A stretch of 64,000 bases of DNA from positions 6,935,501 to 6,999,500 of the forward strand of contig CM073558.1 of the NCBI GenBank assembly GCA_037074615.1, written 5' to 3'. The translations under genes and the position numbers were made by a program. This DNA comes from Leucaena leucocephala. Lineage: Eukaryota; Streptophyta; Magnoliopsida; Fabales; Fabaceae. Positions within the stretch are counted from its first letter, which is position 1; each line of letters starts with the position of its first letter. This document shows, in pieces, positions 13,699 through 25,604 of the stretch. A model generated the notes under the pieces. The model saw only the letters and a program-made list of their open reading frames with translations. It had not been told where the DNA came from and searched no databases.

Positions 13699-15816
13699 TT
13701 AGCATCTCCAAGTTGAAACAGAGATGAGTTCCTTCCTCTGCCAGCATAGAGTAAGAGAAGAGTGCTTCCTATCAACTTGGAATCCCCTCACAGGTGCCCT
13801 CTGCACCAGGCATTCTGCTTGAGCCTCTGTGAAGTTACTGAATGAGAATGGGGAGAACCCAGATGAAAGAAGCAGGTTCTTCCATGGATGTAGCCTTTCT
13901 CTACCATGTTGGCGACCCAATATGATCTTCTCAATGGCCGGTTGGATGAAGTGCCTCTCAATTTTCTGGAGAACGTCAAGGTTCACATTCACAGCATCCA
14001 ATGATTCAAGCAAGGCCGAGTAAGATTGAAGAGAATGGATTAAGTTGTGGGGGAACGGGACATCAATTCGATCACAATTCCTATCCAAAGTGACCACAAT
14101 TTTTGGCATGAGCTGCTTCACAAAGCCAAGGGCCAAAGGAAAGGACGAAGGGTAATTCGAGAAACAAGAAACTGGCAAATTCACAGCAATTGCTTCTGTA
14201 TCAGAGAATCGACCAGGAAGGGGCCAGGATGCAGGGCTTAATGATTCAATGTTCATAACATTGAGCTCAAAGGACATATTGATCTCTTTGGCGTATTGCT
14301 TCAAGCTTTCTCGTGTAAAACTGAGCTCAATTTCATCACAGGTAGATGGAGATACAATAGCAGTAACCTTCAAAGAAGGTGCACCACCATTTCTCAAGGC
14401 CAGCTCTTGCATAAAAGAAGCCCATTGCACTCCAAACCCGATATCAAAATCAATAATGTGAATCCTATCAAACCTCTCCACAGCTTCAATGAGGGCTTGA
14501 TTACAAGTAAAATTAGCGAATTGAAGAACCGGAGATATCTCAGAGAATGACTTATAAGCCCCAATTTTGAATATGAAACTACTGGGTGAGAAAGCCAATA
14601 AACTTTGCCCACTTGAATGAAGCAATAACTGCAAGGCTTCCTTCATATAGAAAGCAGCCCTCTGAAAAGGCTTACCAATAGGGGAGAGCTGGTGATTGAG
14701 CCGCGCCAATATCCCTTGCGCATTTACCGGGTTACCGGCTTCAATATGCTCTGCAGCCTTGAAAATCAGGTCAATTATAGTCTGCTGTAGCTGTTGGGTT
14801 GTGAAATCATCCCCTGAAGAGCTCACCTTCTGCTGCTTCATTGGTGGCTCAAGTAAAGATTGCCATTGATGCACATGTCGAGGGTCCGAAGGAAGCTGGA
14901 ATTGCGGCGGCCTCCGAGAAAATAACTCTTGCCCAGAATCCAATAGAGGACCCTTTAGAACCTGAAGATAGCCTTGCCCAATTGTGTCAGAAAGAAGCCG
15001 TTTCGCTTGAGGATGCGAAAAAACTTGCTGCTCCTGCAAGTTTGGGTATGTCAATGGCATAAAGAAAGATGGATTCTCTGAGAATTGAACTTGATTTCGG
15101 TTTAGCTTGTCTTCAACTGTAGAAATTACTTGAGGCTGAGAATCGAACCCCAATGTAGAAGAAGACAACATAAGAGGATTGGTTCCTGAAGCAGAGAAAA
15201 TGGGTTCTGTAGTGTTATGACTCATCATACTCCCACATGTAACAGGTTCAAGCTCAAACCCTTGTTGATCTACATCCCCAAAACCTCCATTGAAATCCAC
15301 CATTTGAGACCCAACTCCACTGCTCTGCAAGATATTGTTCAATCCTGAAGTTGGATCTTCGATATCGCCCATAATTAGTGTGAGAATAGACTGATCTTGA
15401 CCTGGGGATTCAGACAACACGCCCTCCCAACCCTCCACCGGCAGAGCACATTTCTCTGCGCGGGACGTGTCTAAGGCCGCCTGAGATGGGTTTTCTGAGG
15501 CTGTCGCTGCTGTGCCGTTTGTGGTGCTATTGGTTGAGCAGCTTCCATCGCCGCCACCGCCCTTGCTGGCAGCGCTATTGCTTCCACGAGAGGCCATTGT
15601 TGAGGAGGAAGTCGGAGGGCTTGGACTTCTTCTGGCGTCAAGAACAGAGGTGGGCTCAGTGCCCACATAGCAAATTTTCTCGCCGCCGGTCCACTTTTCC
15701 GGTGGTGTTTGATGATGCTGAAGATGCAGAGGAAACAAATCTGAAGAAGCAAAAGAAGAAAACTCGAACACCCCCTTCCCTTGAAACTCCTCAAAAGGCA
15801 AGGGCATGGCCTTCAT
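13699..15816 (-). CDS. SCL6: GRAS transcription regulator, HAM/SCL6 type (miR171 target)
   Basis: Complete intronless frame of 705 residues. The amino-terminal half is variable: an MPLPFEEFQGKG motif at residues 4-15 that I recall from the SCL6/SCL22/SCL27 (HAIRY MERISTEM, LOM) group, then Ser/Gly/Thr/Asn-rich and Gln-rich stretches. The carboxyl half is a GRAS domain: first leucine-rich region from about 343, VHIID-type motif IHIIDFD near 451, PFYRE-like region about 530-640, and SAW region ending in WRC at the last residues. The miR171 pairing site lies in codons about 368-375, in ILARLNHQ, as in known family members. These proteins act in the nucleus to keep shoot meristems undifferentiated and repress chlorophyll synthesis genes; they do not bind gibberellin. 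Translation could start at Met1 or Met4. The frame is intact, so the gene is probably functional. Which of the HAM paralogues it is cannot be settled by eye. Confidence 0.93.
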   Translation of the reverse strand: MKAMPLPFEEFQGKGVFEFSSFASSDLFPLHLQHHQTPPEKWTGGEKICYVGTEPTSVLDARRSPSPPTSSSTMASRGSNSAASKGGGGDGSCSTNSTTNGTAATASENPSQAALDTSRAEKCALPVEGWEGVLSESPGQDQSILTLIMGDIEDPTSGLNNILQSSGVGSQMVDFNGGFGDVDQQGFELEPVTCGSMMSHNTTEPIFSASGTNPLMLSSSTLGFDSQPQVISTVEDKLNRNQVQFSENPSFFMPLTYPNLQEQQVFSHPQAKRLLSDTIGQGYLQVLKGPLLDSGQELFSRRPPQFQLPSDPRHVHQWQSLLEPPMKQQKVSSSGDDFTTQQLQQTIIDLIFKAAEHIEAGNPVNAQGILARLNHQLSPIGKPFQRAAFYMKEALQLLLHSSGQSLLAFSPSSFIFKIGAYKSFSEISPVLQFANFTCNQALIEAVERFDRIHIIDFDIGFGVQWASFMQELALRNGGAPSLKVTAIVSPSTCDEIELSFTRESLKQYAKEINMSFELNVMNIESLSPASWPLPGRFSDTEAIAVNLPVSCFSNYPSSFPLALGFVKQLMPKIVVTLDRNCDRIDVPFPHNLIHSLQSYSALLESLDAVNVNLDVLQKIERHFIQPAIEKIILGRQHGRERLHPWKNLLLSSGFSPFSFSNFTEAQAECLVQRAPVRGFQVDRKHSSLTLCWQRKELISVSTWRC
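14693..14713 (-). promoter_or_regulatory. miR171 target site in the GRAS mRNA
   Basis: The plus strand over these 21 bases reads exactly as the canonical plant miR171 sequence (it begins TGATTGAGCCGCGCC and ends AATATC), so the GRAS transcript from the minus strand is perfectly complementary. In Arabidopsis this site directs cleavage of SCL6/22/27 mRNAs. Cleavage would be expected about ten bases from the 5' end of the small RNA. Confidence 0.96.
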
Positions 15817-16380
15817 CTAACAAAACAAAACCAGAGAGATTCTCACACACAAAACAAACCCCACAAGAGACTCCAGTTTTTCAAGGTAGCATCTTTCTTC
15901 ACGGGACGAAGGAATTTAAAAATGGATTTGGTCTGTGTAACAAATATCGGATCTGGGCTCAGAAATTAAGCGTATTTGAGCAGAGAAAAAGGAGAGCAAA
16001 TTCTGAATTCGAATGGGTATTGAGATAGTGAAGAACACTGACAAATGAAGCAGAAGAGCAGAGTTGAAGAGCAAAATCTAAGAATAGCTTGTGGGTATGT
16101 TACTTGTGAATCGGGAAATAGATGGAGGATGAGAATAAATCCATTAATGGTGAGAGATAGAGAGAAGAAGATGGATAGAAGAAAGATCTTGCGATGGGGT
16201 TTTCTTTCTTTCTTGGAACTTCAAGCACCTCTCTCTCTCTCTCTGTTGCTTGTGTTCTGTAGGAAGGATGCGTGCAGCGCATAAAAGTGGGAAAGTGGCC
16301 TCTACTCTCTCACTAGCTTGGTTTCTTTCTCTAATCCTGCTCCAACTTTTTTTCCTTAAAAAAATCATTTTGTTTATTTT
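15817..16380 (-). promoter_or_regulatory. 5' leader and proximal promoter of the GRAS gene
   Basis: Upstream of the GRAS start on the minus strand the sequence is less AT-rich than the surroundings and contains a CT/GA dinucleotide tract at 16229-16244, a common feature of plant 5' leaders. Several upstream ATGs occur on the minus strand in this stretch, giving short frames that could act as upstream reading frames if the leader is this long. No clear TATA box was found, so the transcription start is not placed. Confidence 0.5.
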
Positions 16381-17157
16381 GAATTAATTTTAATTTAATT
16401 TAATTTGATTTTGAGTGTGGGGGCTGTCTATGCTGAAGAAGACGTAGTTTTCCCTCTGGTTTGTAGGGTTTCTGTGATGACTTCTTTGTGTTCTCACTGC
16501 AGCTGGCTTGCTTACTTGCAGCGCGTAGGCTTGTGATCTCTCCCACTGGTTATTTTCAATTCATTTTAACTTTTACATGTATTTTTTATTTAAATTTATT
16601 ATATTTAAAATATTATCAGCTAAGGGGACACTTTTTTTCACAAAAATTTAAGTATTATTTTGTCACATTATTCTAAATTAACCTCTTATACTAATCAAAA
16701 TCAGTTGAAAATTTTCAACAACCACTTAAGTTAGTTTAAAATTTCATCATAAATTTTTTTGTGACTTAATTAAAAAAATATAATTATTTTCTTGTTGATT
16801 TTAAACAGGCACACCCTAAATCTCCATAGCTCTTCAATAGGTTAATGGTTAAGTTATTTCTAAGTAAACAATACAGAGTAATTAAGTTTCCATATACATA
16901 ATGTTATAGGGTTTATTTTATGTGTAAAAAGTTCATAATTATTGGCGCATGTATACTCCTTTGAAATTATCACTAATAAATAGTATACTTATATTCATTG
17001 TTCGGTTGAAAAAAACTAGACCACATATATGTGTGTGAAACACACATCACAATCCCAACGTGATATTTTGCACATTTTGGGGGGGGCAACATGGTCTTTT
17101 CAATTCTTTTGGTTCAAGGTCTCACTCTATCTTTTCTATACGTGATATAGTTTATAG
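16381..17157. other. Gene-free upstream region
   Basis: Distal upstream sequence of the GRAS gene. The part at 16430-16550 is of balanced composition; beyond it the DNA is AT-rich. No gene, RNA or clear repeat is visible. Confidence 0.45.
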
Positions 17158-17647
17158 TAGAGTTGAGAAAGCGGGCTGGCCCGCCAAAAACGGGCCAGCC
17201 CACTTTAGGGACACAGCCCGAGCCCGCCCCGTTTTAGGGGCGGGCCAGCCCGCAGCCCGCTCCTCTTTTTTTTAATTTTTAAAAAATTATTTTTAAACTT
17301 TTAGAATATTAATACAAAATTTTTAATATTATATTAGTATAATTAAAATATAATTAATGTTATACTCTTAAAAATTTTTACTTTTTATAAAAAATATCAA
17401 ATTTTATAACTATAAATCTAAATAAATATTAACATAATATTAATCAATTATAATATGTCAACACATATTAACAAATAGGTAATTATCTTTATTAGTATTC
17501 AATACTAAAAATATTCAAAGTAATATTTGGGTAAAATAAATAATAATATTAAAAATTAAAAAAAAAAGCTTAAAAATGGGCCAGCCCGCCCCAAAACGGG
17601 CTGGCCCGCCCCGTTTTGACAAAAAACAGCCAGTTTTCCCAACTCTA
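17158..17647. mobile_element. Non-autonomous hAT-like DNA transposon (about 490 bp)
   Basis: The ends are inverted repeats, TAGAGTTGAGAAA on the left and TAGAGTTGGGAAA on the right strand. They are flanked by an 8-base direct repeat, GTTTATAG at 17150-17157 and GTTTGTAG at 17648-17655, with one mismatch. Eight-base target duplications and TA(G)-type ends are typical of hAT elements. GC-rich subterminal blocks built from GGCGGGCC/GCCAGCCCG words sit just inside both ends, around an AT-rich, non-coding centre. It lacks a transposase and must have moved with one supplied by another element. Confidence 0.82.
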
Positions 17648-20412
17648 GTTTGTAGTTTTAATCATGATCCAAATAAGATATAAATAAAAATATAAAAATT
17701 ATTTAATTAATTTAAATAGATTAAAAATATTTAATAAATTAACACTAACAAATATAATTTATTATTCTTATAATACTCTTGTTTAATAAATATTTTATAA
17801 CTATTTAAATTTAAATATTATTAGTTTTAGGAACTGTAAATAAAGATAATTTGAGGAGAAAAATAATAAATATGATATATGAATTGTTCTATACAAATAT
17901 AAATTAGATTAGTATTTTATATGTATGATAAATTAATCATGTAATTCAAACATTTATTATAAAAAGAATAATAATTTTTTAAAATTGGATAAATTTTTAG
18001 TTTCAGGTTTTCACATTGTGGGTGAAACAACTAATAAGAAAATTATGGTGTAATTCAACAACGCGCTGTTAAGGCCCGTGATTTCTAGATGGCATTACCC
18101 TTTCTGAAATGTTTTGCCGGGCAACCAATGAGACAGGTGACTTGGGCTTCTCTCTCTTTTCTCATTTACCATAATGCCCTTTCTTATTATTATTACTCCC
18201 TTATTTTTTTAATTACATAAAACTTTTTAAACTTCAAATAATATATAAATGGAATTTTTAATATTTAAAATTTAATAATAAATTTCCTAAATTTTTAAAT
18301 TTATATAAATAACCCTAAATTATCAATTTTATACCGTTTAAATTTTCTTTTTATATGCATATATATATATATAGTTCTATGAGAATTTGATTTATATACC
18401 AATAGATTTCTTAAACTTTAAATTATTTATAAATAAATAATGAATGAAACTAATAACAGTTTAGGGATATTTATTTTAAAATTTTAAAGATTAAAAATAT
18501 TATTTACATATAATATAAAATTCATGAGAAAATTTTGTATAATTTATCCTTCTTTATTTTTAAGGGTAGATTTTGTGCATTTACGCTGCACAAACGACCT
18601 TTTAAAGGCTAAACTTTATTAATTTAAATTCTATTTAAAATTTTAAAATTAATTATTAAAGTGTCTAAAAAATAAAAAATTATATTATTCTTTAATTTAA
18701 CAAAAATATGAAAATATAAAATAATAATTTATTTTATCTATATTAAATCTAGATGTGTATAAGATGTACTCTTATATAAAATTATGAATCTCAAATATAT
18801 AATAAAAAGCATATGAAGTATAATATATTAAGTTTGAGCTTGTGTTAATATAAAAAATATTTTAAAAGAGTTATTTAATTAGATCTAATAATATTTATAT
18901 AAAAAAAATGATGCGGTCAATAATATAGCTAGCTGGCCATATATGCGACTCTATGCAAAGTACTATTCCACCCTATATTTTTATTCTATTTTGTGCAATT
19001 TTAATGTGATAACTATCTCAAATATAATAAATAAAATTAAGCTACATATAATCCAAATATTGTATAAAAATACATAAAAATTTTAAAAAATAATAAATTT
19101 TAAATCTGTTAATGACAATAAATATAATATTAATAACAAAAATTTCTGCTTGACGTCTACTATTTTTTTAAATTTTTTTTATCATTTTCTTTTGTATAAA
19201 ATTCATATGAAATTTGTTACGTTAATAATAATTCTTTTGACTTTAACTTAAATCCTATAAATAATATATCAATACATAAATATTAAATAACATTTATAAC
19301 AAATTTTTACTACCAACACCTTATAAATAATATGACTATTTTTTAACTCTGCATTTCTATAGTTTCCACTAATAAAATGATTCGTGTTTAGTACCATTAA
19401 TCTATTTTTGGTCTAACTTTGAATTAATTGGATACAAGTCATATTTTAAAAATAATTTTGAGAGTTGCAATATCAACATGATTTTCAGATAAGACTATCT
19501 ATATATAAAACCCATATATGCTTGTACTCATTTATATCTTCAAAACTAAATTACGTGCTATATATATGTTGAACTATATTATTCATAGATAAGTAAATTA
19601 TAATTATATTTTGAATTCAAGTGCAACTAATGAATTAATTAGGCTTTGGACTTGTGTATTGTAGAGTAGATAGTTATACAAATTATAAGGTCTAGTATAA
19701 TGGGTATTTAATTGAGTTCTGTAAGCATTTAGTTAGAGATTTGAATATTGATAGTGTGTATAGAGAGAGTATCACTGACAATGCTAAAGCCCCTGCTATA
19801 AATTTATGTTAAGTTACTACTATGTGACATAAAAGTCTTGGTATAGGTTTAAATTATAAAAATAGTCTTTCAATTTAATGGAGATAAGATAGTGTTTATC
19901 TATCTTTTCTCATATCACATCTATATACTAACAATCTTTTATTATTGCACTTGTATGTATATATATTAATTAATTTGGTAATATTAGTTAATAATTCTAT
20001 CATTATTTAAAATATGCTTGAATTAATTAAAATGAGCGCCATCCAAGAGTAGGGTTCAAAGGATAAATCTTTAAATATAAATTTTAAAGAATTTTAATGA
20101 ATGCATATCATATTTTATCCCCCACCCTCCCGCCCACCTCTCAAACATGCACTCCTTAATTAAACTTTGTACTTTAAATAAAATGAACATTATTTATATG
20201 TAAGAAGAAAGATACATTCTTGGGTGTAGGGTTATTATAAGAATTTAATAATTTATTTAATATATATTAAAAAATTAGTTAAATTAATTATTTAAAGAAA
20301 TATGTTAATTTTTTAAAATACCTTAATCATATGCATATGAAACTACCTATATTAATAAAAACTCTTTTAACATGTGAAATTAATATAGATAATTTAAAAA
20401 AATAAATATAAA
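17648..20412. other. Gene-free AT-rich stretch
   Basis: No supportable gene. There is a short stretch of balanced composition near 18060-18180. A small TA tract occurs near 18360. Everything else is low-complexity A/T-rich sequence. Confidence 0.55.
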
Positions 20413-20517
20413 AGACACTACTGCAAAATATGCATTTAAAGTCCTATTTCTAAACTGATCATTGCGGAGACGGTTTAAAAAAATGACCAGTGATATTTTT
20501 ATAAATAAAATAAAATA

Positions 20518-20550
20518 TTTACACTGGATTTATACGTAACCAGTGTAAAA
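20518..20550. repeat. CACTA subterminal palindromic repeat, left array
   Basis: A 33-base imperfect palindrome of the form TTTACACTGG...CCAGTGTAAAA, about 100 bases inside the left end. Related words lie between it and the terminus. Such repeats bind the element's own DNA-binding protein in En/Spm. Confidence 0.8.
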
Positions 20551-20830
20551 TATCTATAATCAAAGTTAAATATACTTTTTATTTTGACTCTTCAATTTTT
20601 TGTCTATGATTTCCCACTTCTTTTCTGTACCTTCTCCAGACCATTCATTTCACTTCTTTGGTTCTCAACATTTATAGTCATTATGATAGAAAGTCAATTG
20701 CATTCTTCGATATTCTTTTCTGAAATTGTTCTTATTCATCAACCATATGTATACCATTCATATGATCAATACTTTTTGTCTTATCACTTTATCTATGTTT
20801 TCTTTTCTTTTCTTCTATTTAAACCCTCTA

Positions 20831-21196
20831 ATGGCTTCTTCCTCACGCATACCTCCTTTTCCGTTACATAGAATAAATAGAGATGATTTTGAAGACAAAC
20901 ATCTTGACCCTCACCCTTTAATTCCTTCTCCTCCTCCCCTGGTTGTCACTCTGATAGAGCTCCTTAAGGAACTTATCATGCTCTTCAATGGCCTGGAGGA
21001 CTCTGTGAAAGAAATGACTCAGAAAGTTGATAGACTAAAAGACCATCTTTCCACTCAAAAGTTCACCGCCATCAACAAAATGATAGCTTCTATAATCATG
21101 TTAATCCTACCCATTATGAATCCGAAAACTCTGAGACAGATGAGGAATGAAAGCCTGCAACCTTTATCTGTCCCTCCTATTTTATTTTTTATGTAA
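20831..21196 (+). CDS. Small ORF inside the CACTA element, unknown function
   Basis: Predicted 121 residues from the ATG at 20831 (MASSSRIPPFP...), a stronger start than in-frame upstream ATGs, which lead through a hydrophobic low-complexity stretch. The product has a Pro-rich segment near residues 25-38, followed by a heptad-like region of Leu, Ile and charged residues (LKELIMLFNGLEDSVKEM, about 43-75) that could form a coiled coil. I do not recognise the family. It sits between two subterminal-type repeat arrays and upstream of the transposase relic, so it may be an accessory gene or a remnant of a transposase exon. It is open while its neighbours are broken, but at this length that could be chance. 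Confidence 0.35.
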   Translation: MASSSRIPPFPLHRINRDDFEDKHLDPHPLIPSPPPLVVTLIELLKELIMLFNGLEDSVKEMTQKVDRLKDHLSTQKFTAINKMIASIIMLILPIMNPKTLRQMRNESLQPLSVPPILFFM

Positions 21197-21389
21197 TGAT
21201 AAAAAGAGATAATATATTATATATTATGATAGATATTTTTTAAAATTTTAAACTTTTAAGGTAAAGTTATTAGTAAAGTTGAATGAATGAAGTTTATTGT
21301 TATGATGACATGATGTTCTTTTATTTTTCAAAAATAAAAAAATACAACAATTAAAATTAGACATGTCAATGTCAATTGTAGATTATCAT

Positions 21390-21550
21390 ATTTTCTACAC
21401 CAAATGTAAATTTTATCCTATGTATATTTGTTTATGAAATAATGAATTTCTAATATTTTACACCGATTGTAAAAGTTGTCGGTGTAAAATATAATGTCAG
21501 GTTTAAAAAAATTTATTTCTACACCAATATCTCATTTCATTCAGTGTAAA
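21390..21550. repeat. CACTA palindromic repeat array, internal array 1
   Basis: At least two units of the same 33-34-base palindrome as the ends: 21456-21489 (TTTTACACCGAT...TCGGTGTAAAA) and 21518-21550, plus a partial unit near 21398. They lie between the small ORF and the transposase relic, about 1 kb from the left terminus. Confidence 0.8.
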
Positions 21551-21849
21551 TTTGCTTAACAAATACACTTTAATTTAATCAAAATCCCCTTCGTGCCTCC
21601 CATGGATCTTTTTAACTAGTTCACATGTTTAAGTCTTCTCGGGCCTTCATAGTTAATGAGTTTTATTTTAAACTCCTTATCTAGTAGCCTTTACTATTAT
21701 TTGCTGGATTCATTGTTGTTATTTACTTGTTTGAATTGATAAGTTCTTCCACTTGTGTGTGATATATTCTATTTCATCATTAGCTACAAGCTAAGTTTTT
21801 TTATTTTCTTATTTTCTAGTTTGCTAATCTTCCACAAATATAGATTGTA

Positions 21850-24800
21850 ATTGGATAAATGCTAAACGAACAAGTGTTGAATATGCCGAGGGGTGAAGGA
21901 GTTATTGGATTTTGCTAAACAAAATGGGGATGATGACAATGGAAGGTTTCATTGTCCTTGTGTGAGTTGTTTGAATGAGAGAAAATAAAGTCATGCATAT
22001 ATGTACACTCATATAATTTGTGAGGGGTTTTGTAAGAGTTATACGGTATGGGTATGACATGGTAAAAATATGAAAAGGTCGAATGCATCTGAACAGGTAG
22101 AATATATATTTGATGATGACATGGATACTAATGATTGGGTAGAGGACATGGTTCATAATGTTGGAGAAGATGCTTTTTTATACAGTCACATGCATATGGT
22201 AATATGTACAATGAAACAGAAATACCACTATACCCAGGATGCAGAAAATACCAACCTGTTGAATGCGGTGTTGAGATTGGTAAGTGTGAAAGCACGTCAT
22301 GGGTGAAGTGATAGAGGTTTTCTAGAATTGTTTGAGTTGTTGTAAGAAATATTTTCAGAAGAAATTGTGTTACCCAAATGCTACTATGATGCTAAGAAAA
22401 TAATATGTCCTTTAGGCATGCAGTATAGAAAGATTCATTCATGCCCAAATGAATGTATATTGTAAAGGAAAGATTTTGAAGATGAGAAGAAGTGCCCAAT
22501 GTGTAAGACACCAACGTATAGATCAAACAACTCTTTTGTAAAGGTGTTATGGTATCTTTCTATTATACCAAGATTTAAGAGCCTGTTTGCTAATGAAGAT
22601 AATGCATAAAAATGTTATGGCATGCGACTGAAAGGATTTGTGATAGAAAGCTTCATCATCTGGCTGATTCTTTGCAATGGAAGAAGATTGATGACTTATT
22701 TCTTGAGTTCGACAATGAACCACAAAACCTAAGGCTTAAACTTAGTACATATGGCATAAACCTTTATGGTAGCCTTAGTAGTATATATAGTTCATGGCCA
22801 ATCCTCTTGATGGTTTACAACCTATCTCCCTTATTGTGTATGAAACGCAAGTTGTAATATTGTCTATATTGATCTCAGGATTGAAACTATCAGAAAATGA
22901 CACAGACGTTTACCTAATACCTTTAATCGAAGATTTAAAGAAGCTATAGGAAGGTGTGGATGCTTTTTGTGCAATTAAGAAGGAGTTCTTTAATATGCAG
23001 GCCATGATTTTTTGTACAATTAATGACTTTCTTATATACAAAAATTTGTCAATATATAGTGTTAAAGGCCATAAAGCCTGTCCAATTTGTGAGGAAGGGA
23101 CTTACTACTATCAACTTCGTTACAGAAGGAAGACAATTTACCTAGATTATAGGAGATTTCTAAAACAAAACCACCCATACCGTCGGCTGAAGAAAAAAAC
23201 TTTTAGCGGCCAAGAATTTGAAAATGCTTTGGAGCCATTGACTAGAGAATAAATTTGTGAAAAGGTGAAAGACATCAACATTACTTTTGGTAAGACTACC
23301 AAGATAAGTGAGAAAAAAATATTTGTCTTCTTTGAGCTTCTATATTGGCAACATCTTCATATAAAGCACTATATTTATGTCATGCATGTGAAGCAAAGTG
23401 TGTGACAGTATTATTGGAACACTTTTCAACATACATGGTAGTTCCAAAAATGCTTTGAAAGTAAGATTAGATTTACAAGAAATGAGAATACGTGAGGATT
23501 TACATCCAAGGTCAGATGGTGAGGGGAGTTATTGTGTTAAAGAGATTAATATTTTGTCTAAGGATGAGAGAAGAAGTATTTGCGAGTATTTGCAAGAAAT
23601 CAAAGTTCTCTCTGGGTACTCATCTAATCTTAAGAAGATTGTGTCGACGAAAGATTTGAAATTAGTAGGCCAAAAATCTTATGATTGTCATGTCTTGATG
23701 TAACAATTACTCTTAGTGCCTGTTTAAAGAATCCTTGAAGATGATTTGAGACACATTGTGACCGGCTTTACTTGTTCTTTAATACTATATGTGACAAAAT
23801 CTTTGAGACTGAAAAGTTGGATGAATTAGAGCATGAGGATTATGTTATTTTGTGCCATTTTGAAAAATTATTTCTATCTAGCTTTTTGACATCATGGTAC
23901 ACCTCATCGTCCATCTAGTACGAGAGATAAAACTGTGTGATCCTGTATACTTATGATAGATGTATCCATTTGAAATATACATAAAAATCTTTAAAGGGTA
24001 TATGAAGAATCCAAATTGGCAAGAAGCATCCATTGTTCAAAAATATATTTTTGAAGAAACTATGGATTTTGGCCAACACTACCTGTTTAAAGTAAGACTT
24101 ACTGGTATCTCTAAACCCTATGCCAAATAAGGGGTCAATACAAAATGTCGGCAAAGAGTGTTGATCATAATGAATTACAATAAATACACTTATACATCTT
24201 CAATAACATTGATGAAATTCAAGACTATATAGTTGTTCATAAAGAGCTTGTCCAAAAAAACAATAGAATGACAGAGTAAAAGTTGATTAGAGAACACAAC
24301 AAATCTTTTGTACATTGGTTCAAATAGAAGGTTGAAAATGATGATTGTGTATCTAATTCAGTTATATAGTTGGCATATGGTTCTAAATTTAATGTGATAT
24401 GTTAGAATTCATTTGATATCAATGGGTATTCCTTTTATACGAAGTCCCTAGATGATAAAAGTAGTGTGCAAAATAGTGGTGTTATGTTAGTGGCTGAAGC
24501 TACACACTTCTCTAGTTCAAAAGACAACAATCTTAAATTAGCAGTCATCCCTTATTATGACTTTGTTGAAGAGATTTGGGAGCTGGACTACTCCAATTTC
24601 ATAGTTCCCGTGTTCAAATACAAGTAGGCTAATATAAACAACAATATTATGGTGGATCGATTAGGATTTATACCAGTTGATTTGAATAGTATAAGTTTTA
24701 GGGATGAATCTTTCATTATGGTAGACCAAGCAAAGTAAGTGTTCTATATCACTGATTTAGTAAATAAAAGATGGTCTGTCGTTCTCCAAGGAAAAAGAGT

Positions 24801-24900
24801 TATTGATTATGATGATTCAATTTGTGAGACCCCATTCTTTTTCAGTAGGTTTACCAAAATTGAATGAAGAAGAAGTGGATTCTGATTGATTTGCATGTGA
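21850..24900 (+). pseudogene. CACTA transposase (TnpD-like) relic
   Basis: Translated in pieces it follows the order of plant CACTA transposases. A Transposase_assoc region (about 21850-22060) shows HCPCVSCLN and a VWVWHG tail. The Transposase_21 region (22225-23250) includes LNAVLRLVSVKARHG, CPMC, the run ENDTDVYLIPLIEDLK with acidic residues expected near the catalytic site, TINDF and KACPICEEGT. A DUF4218 region (about 23690-24100) contains KGYMKNPNWQEASIV, and a DUF4216 region (about 24370-24850) contains VFYITDLVNKRWSVV. Several in-frame stops and frameshifts interrupt it, for example after CLNERK near 21985. It would have encoded the DDE/D-type enzyme that cuts the element's ends. It is inactive as it stands. 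Confidence 0.9.
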
Positions 24901-25064
24901 GTATTTTATATTTTATATTTAGTATAATAATACAATTATGTTTTTAGTTCTTATTGCATATATATTTTTGATGTAATAATAACATAAGTTTATTGTTCTA
25001 ATTGCATATATATGTTATTATTTCAAGGGATGGGGTAATAAAAGTGGAAAAAATAACTATAATA

Positions 25065-25317
25065 TTTAAACTGGTTGTACATGTTGTTCGGTGTAAAAAG
25101 TGATTTGAAAAATTGAAGGTGTCATTTTTGTAAATAAATTAAAACCTTCTTAACACAGGATTTATATGTTATCCGGGGTAAAAAGTCTTCTGAAATTTAA
25201 AATATTAGTCATGGCATTTTTGAAAATAAGTAGACAAGTTTTTAAACTAGTTATTCTGTTAGTTAGGTTTAGAAATATGATTTACTACACCTTATGTCAT
25301 ATATATCTGGTGTAAAA
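25065..25317. repeat. CACTA palindromic repeat array, internal array 2
   Basis: Three units of the palindromic repeat, at about 25065-25098, 25147-25183 and 25281-25317, each pairing a (T)ACAC(C)(G)G-like left arm with a CCGGGGTAAAA/CTGGTGTAAAA-like right arm. The array separates the transposase relic from the second gene. Confidence 0.75.
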
Positions 25318-25604
25318 TGACTACTGAAAATATATTTTTAAAACCCGCCCCTTGGCACTTCTCTCATTTCTCAAGTTTTCTTCAGTCTTATTTTTTACTT
25401 ATATCATTACTCCACTCGTCGTGCTCTATGGTTTTCGTGGGGCTTCGTTGTGCTCATCGTTCTTCTCTATTCTTATTCTCATTGTGTTTTACCGTGTACG
25501 TGTTTTCGATACTTATTTTCTCGTGTACGTGCTTCGCCATTTACGTGTTCATTTAATCTAGGTTTTCTAGTTTTCATGCAATAAATGCTTGCACTTCTTT
25601 TTAT

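Noticed and set aside
14047..15062. Several plus-strand frames of 64-84 codons across the GRAS gene
   Set aside because: Shadows of the minus-strand coding sequence.
15486..16028. 180-codon plus-strand open frame opposite the GRAS amino-terminal region and leader
   Set aside because: It is antisense to a well-supported gene, has no recognisable domain, and its residues (Cys/Trp/Arg-rich) are those expected from a GC-richer antisense frame.
16100..16368. Possible upstream reading frames in the GRAS leader
   Set aside because: The transcription start is unknown and the frames contain simple-repeat sequence; not enough to call them real.
25317..25561. Two overlapping hydrophobic frames of 69-79 codons
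   Set aside because: Pyrimidine-rich leader-like sequence between the CACTA repeat array and the second gene; overlapping frames of similar length point to composition, not coding.
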